Part shown: piece by piece, positions 50,576-61,630 of the stretch | Numbering within the stretch: the first letter of the stretch is position 1 | Layout of the letters: the number at the start of each line of letters is the position of its first letter | Assembly (NCBI RefSeq): GCF_023343835.1 | Contig: NC_064437.1 | Span: 54,882,972-54,946,971 of the forward strand | Source of the DNA: Lagopus muta | Taxonomy: Eukaryota > Chordata > Aves > Galliformes > Phasianidae | Length of the DNA: 64,000 nt | Direction: 5' to 3' | Translations under genes and position numbers: made by a program | The notes under the pieces: generated by a model | The model's database searches: none | Seen by the model: the letters and a program-made list of their open reading frames with translations, nothing else | What the model was told of the DNA's origin: nothing

Positions 50576-53500
50576 CATTAAATGAAGGGGAGGAAAAATA
50601 AGGATTAGCAGCCCTCTAACCATTATGAATTGCTTCTGTAGGTCTGGTATTAGACATGCAGGCAGGGCGCAACTGGAGAAGCTGAAACTATTGCTGGTCC
50701 TTGGGGCAGTACTGATTTTAATTCATTTGGGAGACATCTGGTTTCTTTGGAAAAGAGGAGAAGAGATCTGCAGCATGATACTAAAGCTTCTTGTAGCAAA
50801 CAGCCTACATTGTGGAGAACAGTGTGGGGATAGATAGGATCATGGTGATGATCTAGCAGTGCTTTCTTTTTAACAGCAGTGCAGATGCAAATCAATAGAT
50901 AGTTCTTTAGCATGCAGTGGTGAGACTTGAAGGCACCTGAAGAGAACCTTCTAATTGAATCATGGTGGCAAATAACAAATTCAGTTCCTAGTTTATAGGA
51001 ACGAAGGCTTAGGTCTTTTGAAACTTCATTGAGCTCTATGCACTAATGAGGCACTTGTGCAGAGGTAGCTCTCTGCAGTGCTGTTTGTTAATTGGTTTAA
51101 TTCCAATTAGATGTGCTGCCTGGCATACCTTGGCCAATCCAAGCATCAGGCTGCTTAAGAGAAATGGTTTGGAGGGAGCATTCTTCTCTTCCCACCGCTT
51201 CTTGGAAGAGGACCAGATAGTTTCATTTTTGAGGAATGGCAAGTTAGGTTATAAGACTTTCTTCCATGTTCTGCTGCTTGTCATAACAAGAGACCCATTT
51301 GCAGTGGGGTGACTGACAAGGGCTGAATGTGAGAACTGCTATTTGGAACAAACCCGAAGACTTGGAACTAATAACACATCCTGGTTCTGGAGTGATGGGA
51401 CAAAAGTGACGTGAACAGAGTAAATTGAGTTCTGTAGCTGCATTTTGGCCTTCCTTTTTGTTCACGAGATCTGAGACCCATACAGTAAGATGAGCACAGT
51501 CCATAGGTAAGAATAATAAATTCGCAGGAAAGCAAATTAATTTCTTCACAGTCAGTGATGGCAGACAGAAGTCTTAAATCCAGGTTCCCAGATGTCTTTT
51601 TCATTGGAATACAGTGAATTTTGCTCTGTATCTACACTTAGCTTGGCTTGTCTACAGCAGCCTTCTGAACTGCCCACACCGTTCTCGTAATCAGTAGATA
51701 CACTTTCCTAGTTTCCTAGCTTTGCCCTTAAGTCTGTGTCACATGCTGTGAAAATGTACTGCTTGCTTCTGCAAGCTCTGCAGAGTCAAGATGATGGATT
51801 CTACTCAGCTCATCTATCATCAGCAGCATTGTCACTCAGATGTGCTGCTGCTTATTGCAGATATCCTGGCTAGTAAGGATACACTGCTAGCGTGCTGTCC
51901 TGGAAGGAAGCTGTGCTCTGAGCATCCCCAGTCATGTTATGGTGATGCATAGTTCAGAGCATAGACTGTTGAGACAGAGATGGTGGTGGGGAATCGGGAG
52001 AGTGAAGTATGCAGTACCATGCCTTGTGACAAGTACCAGATGCTCAGAGAAATACTTGGCACCTGTGTGATGCTGCACCTCAAATTACGTGACTCCCTTA
52101 TGAAATTCTGGTTTTCTTCAGAGAAGAGCTTCTACCCTTCATTTTAATGGCTGTTTTTTTTTCCTCATTTTCTCTTTTTATTTTTTCTCTGATGTGGAAT
52201 TTAAATACTTATTCTTAGCCATGTTTATGTGTATTATACATGCATATATGTATACAGATATAAGCTTGCATTTTAAACATTTTGCATTTTTTGTTTCAGA
52301 ATAAGATTTCCTCTCATCTTTTTACTTTGAAGAGTGTGTGGAAAGGGAGGCTAGGTGAAAGAGACAGGGCACAGGGCATATTTTTGCTTTAATTCATTTT
52401 AAAAATATTTCCCTTGTCTTAAACTGGCGGGAAGTTCTCTTAAAGAGGAATCTGAATCTTTGGACAAATCTCTGGAGTGCACCTGAGCTTCTGTCTATTG
52501 AATTTTCCTTGCTGAATATTGATACTGTTGTCTGGCTTACAGAGAGAGGCATTTGCACTTACATTAGTTCTGTATTGCATCCTCTTAGTTGGACCAATCT
52601 TTTATTTCTTCCTGAAGCACCTGAAGTTGAGTTGTCAAGCTGTGACAGCACTCAGAAAATCAGTTTTGCCTCTTGTTGGGAACAGGTTGTTGGAATCAAA
52701 GCGAATGAGACAGGAAGGCCACAAAGTGTGCTCTGTGTGTTGGGGTGAAATGATGTTTGGAAAATGATGTTTGCTTCTGTAGGAACACGGAGTGTTCTAC
52801 ATCTCCAGGATATCAGAGATGAATCCTGACTGACTCAAGAGGATGGTACCAAACTGCAGCATTCAATTTGGCAAGACTTGCTTCCCAATGAAACCCAGAG
52901 GCATAGGCACGTGGTTTCATTCAAGGTCTGGTCCAGACCCTTCCTGTTTGGGTATCTTTGCATTTAGAAAATCTCACCTGGGAACAGAAGCTGGCTTGTG
53001 AGGTTCAGCCAGTGGAGTTTTAGGAAGGAGATGACTTGTCTTGCTATTGTTAGTTTTGATTGTTATTATTTTTCTTTAACTTAGTGGTTTTTAGCCAGAT
53101 TAATGTAAATGATTAATAATTAATGTGCCTGGGCCAGTCCTGTGTTACTGTTGCTGTCTGCTGGCCAGTCTCATATGATTATCTCCCAAAGCTTGTCTGA
53201 ATTCTCAGCACAGATAAGAAGGTATCTTTACTGGGGTTGAATGCTTGAGCAAGACTGTTTGCATTTGTGCCTTATGCAAAACTAAACCCTGTCAATTTAG
53301 AAGCACTGGGAAGATCTCATTCAGAAAATGTTTGCTTCTTGTCAGATATCTTCAAAGATGATGTTGAAAATGGAGCAGGGTAGGCAGAAATGGAATCCTA
53401 AGATGATTGAGGGGAAAAGAGATCTTTCATGAGAGTAGGCTAAAAGCTTGTAAAGAAGGGAGAAGGGTGGCAGAGATGGGAAGTGCTTGTTCTCTGCAAA

Positions 53501-55633
53501 TGCGTTAATGTCACAGATTACTAGGTGGGGAGAAGAGCTATTGAAAATAGAGGGCAGTGTTGGCTTGGAAACAATCAGGTGTTAATTATAGTGAAGAAAC
53601 TGAAGGTAAAATGGGGAAGACACTCCTGTACAGAGCAATGAGGATTTATGATGGCCTTCTCAGGGGTACCATGGAGGAAATGGAGCATTTTGTTCCTGAG
53701 GAGTAATTGTTGATAACACTCTTGCAGGAATTTGGCACACAGGAAGTCCTGAAATGCATATGCTCCTGGAGAAAAAAAATGTGGGATGTTTTTCTAGGTT
53801 TTGAGTACTTTTTAAAATGGCAATAGTCAAGTCCTCTAAGAGTTTCCAACTATCTGTTAAGCAGTGTCTGCACTTGCAGATCTTGTGAGTAGTTGGCTGC
53901 TGCATTTCAGTCCAGAGGATGTTGTTTAACCTGTTGAGGTGCGTGTATGTTCCAGATAATTCTGTGTATCAGCCTTGATTTTAAGGTGTTTAGGAATGAA
54001 TAGCACTGCTGGAAAATGGGGAAAAGATGCTTGTTGGCAAAGATAGTGATGAAGATTGAAACAGTTCTTCTTGCTTATAGCATAAAATTATCTTTCCTCC
54101 AGAGGAGAAAGGTAATTATGAAAAATTCCTTGGATGTTGAGAAGGTAATCTAGGGTATTTGTATCATTAGAACATCTCTCTGCAGAAGAACCTTCAATTT
54201 GTCTCTTAAGGCATAGGGCATGGTGTTGGCACTGACTTTGAATAGGAGCCCAGATATTCATTTCCTCTTTTCTTTGCAAAGAGCAGGTGGAAGATGACAA
54301 GTAAATGATGACATTATTATGCTTGTACTTTAATAGTTTCCAGAGAAGTCACAAGTAAGTGAAAGCAACACATGAAATATTCATATTTGTCATTGCTCTC
54401 GTACAAAAGGTTGAAAGCTTCCAGAGCTGGAGTTCAGGGTACATGAAGCATACAGAAATGGCACCTGAAGCTTTGCCTAAGAGGCAATGCTGACCTTTTT
54501 TGGAGTGATAAACAAGTTTTATCTTATCTACATTTGAAAAAAAATAAACACTAACTTCCACACCAAGGATTCAGTCCGTTTGTCTGGGGAACAACTTCCC
54601 CATAATCTCTTTATCTCTCTTTAACCTCACTCTCTTACAGAGCTTTCTCCCCTGCTAGAGGACAGAATAAGGTGTTGAAGGAAAACCTTATGCCTCCTTC
54701 CCTTCCCAGTTTCTTGAAGGACCACTGCAGGAGAAAATGAATGCTGTAACAGTAGAGCTTCTATGACTGGATATACCCGAAGGGGGAACTCTACTTCTCT
54801 GTATAAACCCAGAGATTTGTAATCAGGAGGAGCACCCACATTGCTTCACGGATGCTATGTGCCCATTCCCTCTCTGAGGCCTCTGAGGCCTGTGCTTCTC
54901 TTTTGGAAGGATTTCCAGTAACTTGGAACAAAGGACTCTGTATACCTTCCTGCTGTTCCCCCTTCAGGCCATTTTCTGTTCCAGCCCTTGACTGGCGTTA
55001 ATTCAAGATCCTGCTGTTCTAAGTTCACAGTAATTGACTGGTTAAATGTGAAGAGTGAGCACATGAGATCACACTGGTCTGCTGGTGGATGCTTGCTTCT
55101 CTACGTTCTGTGTCCTGCTGCTCCTGCTACTGACAGAGACTTGTGCTTCCAGGTCTCCTCATTATTGCAAGTCTCCCTGTATGTAAGCCTGATCATGGAA
55201 AAGGTGGAGTGTGGTAAATTGATGTGGAGCTGGCACTTTGGCTATGGTACTGTCAGTGGGGTGAGTAGACCAAGGAGCACTTTGGTCTGGCTTTTTGTCA
55301 CTGCTACTGATACCTGAGATGCAAGAAAACTGTAGACGCTTGCAGATCTCCAGTGCTGCTTAATCTCCAGGTGACTGGAAAATTTGTCAGCACTTGACTT
55401 GTGAGCTGGAGGCAGGTAACTGCTGGTAACAGCATCCAGTGTAGAGCTGCTCTTGAGCTGGCTGGAGCCTAGAACTTCAACGCACCATTTGCCTTTTGAT
55501 CTTCCCGAGTCCAGGTATGTACTGACCTCTGCAGTAGAGTGGTGCTGCTTTTGATATTATCATCCTCATTCTCCTCTTGAGCCTCATCGTGCAGTGCTGG
55601 AATGTCACAAGATTTGCTCTTAAATGGTGTTTG
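50576..55633. other. Intron 1 sequence, no exon seen
   Basis: Unique AT-rich sequence. Short open frames only, none recognisable. Confidence 0.5.
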
Positions 55634-55913
55634 CAGAACCATACTATGGTTTTAATTGGAAGGGACTTTATGGACCATCCAGTTCCAATTCACCTGCTAT
55701 AGGGAGGGTCATCTTCCACTAGATGCCACTGTCAAAGTGACTTTGAATGCTTTCAGGGATGGGGCATCTCCAGCTCCCCTGGGCAGTCTGTGCCAGTGCT
55801 TCCCATTTTCATAGTGAAGAATTTATTTTTTAATATCTAACCTCTTTCACTTTAAAGAACATGTTTCTTTGTCCTATTGTTGCATGACCTCATAAAAGCT
55901 AACTCTCTCTTTT
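55634..55913 (-). mobile_element. CR1 LINE 3' fragment, antisense
   Basis: Reads as the reverse complement of CR1. AGAACCATACTATGGTTTTA and GGAAGGGAC come first, then CACTAGATGCCACTGTC, TTCAGGGATGGGGCATCTCC, GGGCAGTCTGTGCCAGTGCT, GTGAAGAATTTATTTTTTAA and TATCTAACCTCTTTCA, ending near CCTCATAAAAG. About 280 bp of the 3' UTR and flanking region, diverged, no coding capacity. Confidence 0.92.
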
Positions 55914-56314
55914 GGCATTATTAATATTCTATAGAGGATTCAATAATCCACCCACACATTTCCATGCTCTGCTGCATAATAGGAGACCAGGAAATGTGGA
56001 AATTTTAATATTTGGTGATAAAACTAAGGATAGAGTGAGAATAGAATGAATACAAGAAGAGTGCATTGTTAAGGCAGTACTGTATTTGGCAAACTTTCCT
56101 ATCTTTGGGTTGTGTGGCTTGTGTATTTTACTGTGCAGGAAAATAGAGCAGAGAGTGACTGGCATCAGATGCTAGGCTCCTGCTGGTGAATATGTCAAGG
56201 AAAAGATCATAGGCGGGATTCACAGAAGCTGTCAGATACTCCTCAGCACTTCTGCTCTTAGGATTTCTGGCATTTTATGATCCCACCTCCCTCATTAGTC
56301 TTTGCAAGTGATTG

Positions 56315-56341
56315 ATTTTTTTTTTTATTTTTATTTTTTCT
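56315..56341 (+). repeat. T-rich low-complexity tract
   Basis: T runs separated by single A residues. Simple repeat. Confidence 0.85.
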
Positions 56342-59300
56342 TCTTGTGTGGGTGCTCTTGAGTAATGCTCTGTCATTCCTGCCTGCCCCATCCTATTCTG
56401 CAGCTCTAGAAGTGACATTTGCAAAGTGTCAGCAATCCAGCAGCCTGGAAAGGCCAGCCTGCTCTGCTGAGAGTGAATCTCGGCAACTAAATGCTATTGC
56501 TATAGCCTGCTCAAGAAGCCTGGTCTCAGGAAGAGTTCTTGAACATTTGTTAAAGGATAAAGTGTAAGAAAGGAATGAATCTGAGGAATCTTTGTAGCAG
56601 GTTGAAGCTGAAGCAGAGAAACCAGCAGCGTAATGAATAACTTAGGTCAAAAGAAGGCTGTTTCTAAATGGCAATCAGTTGCATCTGTGTTCTACTATAT
56701 TCAGACAATAAACTGGCATGAAGTATTTTGGTGTGGGGTGGAAAGGAAGAGGAAAGGAGGAAAAGAGAGGAACAGAAATGCATTTTTTACTGAAACACGA
56801 ATGTTTTGTGAAGGTGGTTTCAACTTCTGTCTCTGAAAAGTACTGGGAAAATCCATTTTAAAAGTAAGTGGACTATGGAGGAATTGGGAAATGCTTTAGC
56901 TTGTTTACACTTCCAAAACACAAAAATTTTAATAGTCTATGATAACTTAATAGAAAATATTTTTCTAGTAAAAATTGAGTGTTAATTCCATTAAATATAT
57001 ATATTTAAACATAACGGAGTTTAAAAGCTCTTGGCTACTAATGCTGCAAGAGGCTTCCAGCTGCTGTGCTAGTGTGAGATTTCAGCACAGGGATCTTGAG
57101 GTGCCTGATTCCCTACTGATTTTGAACCCACTGGAATGAAGCTTGCTGTTTCTCTTGTCAATGTATGTGCAAACTAGATCTTCTACAGTTTTATTTATAA
57201 AGTTGGGACTTATTTTAGATTTTTGGAGTCTGGAATTTGGTGTAATTTAGAGAAGAGATGGTGTAGCTTATCTGAGACAAATACCACCCAGCTTTGAGTT
57301 CTGCTTGGTTTTTGTAATTTCAGGGGTAGATCCATTCCAGCAAAAATAGAAAAATGAAGTATTGTCTGCTGGCATCAGAGCTTGGTTAGAAACTGTGCTT
57401 TTACAACAGTCGTATTCCTGTGATGAGCAATATTCTAGGTAACTTTCTGACAGGATGGTAATCACTTTACCTATCCATTTTGTTCTGTGGTTTGCAACCT
57501 AAAAAGTCAAATGTAGATACCAACATTAATAAGTAGAAATGGTAGAGGTAGGAAAGGAAATACTTTAACTTCAGAAATATTGGCTGTGAATAATACTGGG
57601 TGCAATTCATCAGAATCCTTGGAAGTGCTGCAGTATGGTTAAGTGCCAAGTTCCAGCTGTTGCTGGTAGCAAGCAGCAGGAATAGATACACCGGGTATGC
57701 GCTCCTGAGCTGCAAAGCTGCCTACAAGAGGGAACACAGCAATGAAGTGTGTCAGACTGAGGGTCACTCTAGCTAAAAGCGTGAGAATGAGGTGCTAAAC
57801 TCACTCCATCTGGAGCTGCTGGGCTGAGTTGCTTCCGCTTTTTTCTTTTGAGTGGCCTTTGTTTAAGGGGGCACAGAAGATAAAGAACTTCAGGAAGAAG
57901 CACTCAGAACGGTGTCCGATCTGGTCAGGCTGATGCTTTATTTAACCTGAGTGGTGCTTTGCAGGTGAGCTGGCTCCTGCTGTCATGTCTTGGTGTCACA
58001 CTTTCCTAGCAGCACATAAAGGGTACCTGCATGTGCTGGTTAAGCAGCACAAAGAATACTTTCAATGGGCTTTTGTAAGCTTGGAGTAGAGGTGCAGTTG
58101 AACTTTAGCATGTTGCTTTTGAGAGCTCTTATAGCAAGAAGATGGTAGGAAAGCTGGACTCTAATGCACGCTCCTGGCCTATCCTGAGAAGAAGTGACAA
58201 TTGCACACACTTTTTTAGTACGAGAAACCAGTCCTTCCCACAGAAAGGAAACCCATTTCTTTTTTGTCTAATCCTCATCCTTGGTCCAGTTTTCGTCTGT
58301 GCACGAAGAGCCAAGTAGCACTGCTGGTACCTGAGAGCTTTTCTGTTGTTGATGTCTATTTCCTTATTGCTGAAAGGTAATTGCTTCAAGAAAGTCCAGA
58401 AAATGCTGTATGGGAAATTATGTTAGATTCCTTCTCCTTCCATCCCTTTATGTATTCAATGAAATGTGTTCCTAAGGGGCAAGATGGATTAGTCATTGTT
58501 ATTAAGCAAGGAAACAATCTTGATTCAGATCCATCCTCTGATGTCTTCTAAGGGAAGCTTCAATGTCTATGTTCTTTACATAATTGGAAATGCTGTATGT
58601 TATTGTGTGCTTGTGGCAGTGTCTGATCTATGAACACATGGCAACCTCTGTGCAGATACTGCAGGGTGTGTGTGGTAAAAATGGGAGAGGGAAGGAAGCG
58701 ACACGGTGGGAATGTGGTTGCCTTAACACCACTGTTCAGCATCAGGAGGGCTTTAGTAAGGTTAGTGCAGCCTCACATTATTGTCAGTTGTAGTTATGAC
58801 AGCTGGTTTGACTGCAGTGTTCTTTATTCCTCCCCACCTTTCCAAATGTTTTCACACATTATTAGTAGGGAAATGAGCTGCATGACACCGATGTCCCTCA
58901 GCGGTCATGGTGAAAGGAGGATGGTGTGGGCAGCTTGTTGACCTTGTCAGACTGTTACACAAATGCAGAGCTTGTCAATCAGCTTCCTTCCCTGTGCTTT
59001 TGCTTACACGCTGACTGCAGTATGTTGCTCTGCTCTGTTGTTTTAACTTGGTGGTTGCAAAGCCTTTTTGAAGAACTCGGAGCAGATGTTCCCCTTTCAA
59101 TATATCAGTTGGGTCAGAAATGATATCTCATTTGACTGCCAACAAATTCATGTTTAGTGAATTGTCTGAGGTTGGACTGAGCTGGAACTGGAAACTTCCC
59201 TCCAGAAAGGGGAGAGTGCTATGAGTCATTCATTATTGTCCTCATTTTCATGTCAAGATTTTCTTAAAATAACTACCAGTATCTCTGTTACCCCATCAGC

Positions 59301-59356
59301 AGTAAAAATACTATAGGCTGGCTCCTGCATTATGCTTTTTAACACTACAGGTGTCC

Positions 59357-59374
59357 AAAAAAAAAAAAAAAAAA
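59357..59374 (+). repeat. A18 homopolymer
   Basis: Eighteen consecutive A followed by CAAAAAAA. Confidence 0.95.
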
Positions 59375-60353
59375 CAAAAAACCAGCTGTTAGGTATCATG
59401 ATTGTTGTATTACAGACAAGGAGACCATGACAGAAAGATCTTTTCTTGCTGGAATGTTTACAGATCAGTAAAAGATTGAAAATGGGGCAAGCTGCCAGAT
59501 TTTGAAATCTGATAACTATGGAAAGCAGCACTAGGGAGTGGATCTGTTCAGGTGTACTCAGTTTTCTTCATACTGTCAGGTGAACATTTGTAGCACTCAT
59601 TTACATTCTTCCACTGGTGTGCATGTTCTTTCAAGGTACACTATCACTGCTTCGGTGGCCCCTATGCATAATGATGATTTCATGAAGCCTGACTTACAGG
59701 GTTTGTCACTGAGCACATTAGCTTGGTTACTGCTTTAAGCAGGAGGGCGCAGCCAGAGAAGAGTAGTGCTGTGTGCTCATCCTCATGGCTGTGTTGCCAC
59801 CTGTGCTCTGCTCATTCCGTGTTTGGAAGCAGACTCTTCCCAATAGCATATGTTGTTACTAATTAACATGATACCAGGACAACATAGTGTCCCCCATAGG
59901 GGAAAACAAGCTAATAATGCAAGACATCTGTCCAATGTAGTATGAGATGTCTGAATCTCATGTTTGTGCCCACGGCACCCATGAAGTTGGTGATACTTGT
60001 GTTAGTTACCTTAGTTAGCAGTTGCCTGGCTCTTTTGAGGCAGCATGAAAGCACTCCACAAACTAATAATTCTCATCAGTTGTGCAAGGCAGGTCACAGT
60101 TGACCAATGACTTAACCAAAAAGGTCCTAGGAAATAAGGCTGCATTTATTCTCTAGGTGAGTGGGAGGATAACTTGTATGGTCCAGTATGGATGGACTGC
60201 TGTGGAGCTCAAGGCTGGTGGTGGGTGAAGACAGATTTTGAGGGAGTTGTGTAGGGAGCTGACCTAGGGAACAGTAGAGGGCAACACAGCTTCAGGATAC
60301 TTCCCTTGTGCCTGTCTTTTGAAGCTGCTATTAATTTTCCTATGTACTAAATG

Positions 60354-60359
<6 letters not shown>

Positions 60360-60405
<46 letters not shown>
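60360..60405 (+). repeat. T46 homopolymer
   Basis: Forty-six consecutive T, the longest homopolymer in the window. No SINE or retroposed body was recognised next to it. Confidence 0.97.
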
Positions 60406-60406
<1 letters not shown>

Positions 60407-60839
60407 TAAAGAACCAATTAATTGCTTAATTTCCCTTTGCCTGGCTCTTCTGTTGCACTGGGGCACAGCAGGGATGCTGTGAGCAGAGGAAATGCTTGCT
60501 CTATTGGCTATTTCTAAGGAATTAAGGACCTGAACAGCAGCTAATCAGTGTTTTAGCTGTAGTTTTCAAAATTCTCTTAGTGTTAATGTTGATAATAGAT
60601 AGCTGGCCCAATTAAAACAAAAATTATCAAAGCGTGTTTGAAGTGCCCTTAGGTAATTCTGTCTGAGTTTGTTGCAGAGCAACTAAGAAAACAAGATTTG
60701 ACCTTCTGCAGAACACAATCATGTTACAGAGTGGGAAGTAAAAGTTCATGTTAACTTGTAGCAAAGATTTGGCTGCACAAGTTTATTCTACCCATTAAAT
60801 ATGGTACCCTGCCAATGGCACTGAGCAAGAAATGGGTGG

Positions 60840-60867
60840 TTTTTTTTTTTTTTTTTTTTTTTTTTTT
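60840..60867 (+). repeat. T28 homopolymer
   Basis: Twenty-eight consecutive T, 59 bp upstream of the CR1 fragment that follows. Confidence 0.97.
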
Positions 60868-60926
60868 GTCATGTCCTCTATGCCAGTTCTTCAGTGATAT
60901 CCTGGGGCAGTCCCGGTATGTGTATG

Positions 60927-61003
60927 TTTGGTGGCCCTGTTAGGTAGGGGGGTTGGAACTACATGATCCTTGAGGTCCCTTCCAACCTGGGTGATTCTGT
61001 GAT
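60927..61003 (+). mobile_element. CR1 LINE 3'-end fragment
   Basis: GGTGGCCCTGTTAGGTA, then GGTTGGAACTACATGATCCT, TGAGGTCCCTTCCAACCTGG and GTGATTCTGTGATC form the CR1 3' terminus. About 77 bp remains. Confidence 0.9.
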
Positions 61004-61093
61004 CTTTCTGGGCCTTAAGACAGTTAATGTGCATTCTGGAGCATGAGATTTGATTACTATTATCTTTACCTCTGCAGTTGTTATTGACAATAA

Positions 61094-61110
61094 TTTTTTT
61101 TTTTTTTTTT
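61094..61110 (+). repeat. T17 homopolymer
   Basis: Seventeen consecutive T. Confidence 0.97.
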
Positions 61111-61510
61111 AAAGCCTCAACTTGTTCTGAATTTATCTATCATTAATTTAATGGGGTCACCTTCCACTGGTGAGTGAGACAGTGGCATCCAAGGGAGGGC
61201 AGGGATAGAGGGTTGCATTTCTGCTTGTAACTTCATTCTGACCTGGTTTTCACAAAACCACGTGCAGCTGATTTTGTGCATTTCTCTGTACATGCACTGC
61301 TGTTGTGGGCAAAAATGCCTGATTTTACGTGACTGAAACCCACCAGGCACAGACAAGTGCATTTACTCATGCACTTGGCTTTCTTTGTGTGGCTCTAGAA
61401 CTGCTCAGTTTTAACTCCTTGAATTTACTGTTCGAGTACTGATATTTAAGGTTAAGAATTTCCTGTTTTGATTCAGTGTGTTAAACTGGGTTCAGGCTAA
61501 TGATGTAGAT

Positions 61511-61630
61511 TGTTCTGAAAGTAATGCTGCCTCTTAATTTCCATGGAGGCTACAACAGATACAATAACACACTATTTGATAGAGCAAATTATCAGCTACA
61601 AAGCACAATTTTTCAACCTAGTATATACGA
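61511..61630 (-). mobile_element. Probable Tc1/mariner (Galluhop-like) terminal fragment
   Basis: TTCTGAAAGTAATGCTGCCT, then AATTTCCATGGAGGCTACAA, ACTATTTGATAGAGCAAATT and ATCAGCTACAAAGCACAATT resemble, from memory, the terminal region of the galliform mariner family, in which the transposase reads from the other strand. The similarity fades after about 61630, and no transposase motif such as YSPDLAP is left. Probably an internally deleted or truncated non-autonomous remnant; the family name is not certain. Confidence 0.5.

Larger units (their letters stand above)
55914..60359. other. Intron 1 sequence, no exon seen
   Basis: Unique AT-rich sequence. T-rich tract at 56315-56341 and A18 at 59357-59374. 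Short open frames only. Confidence 0.5.
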
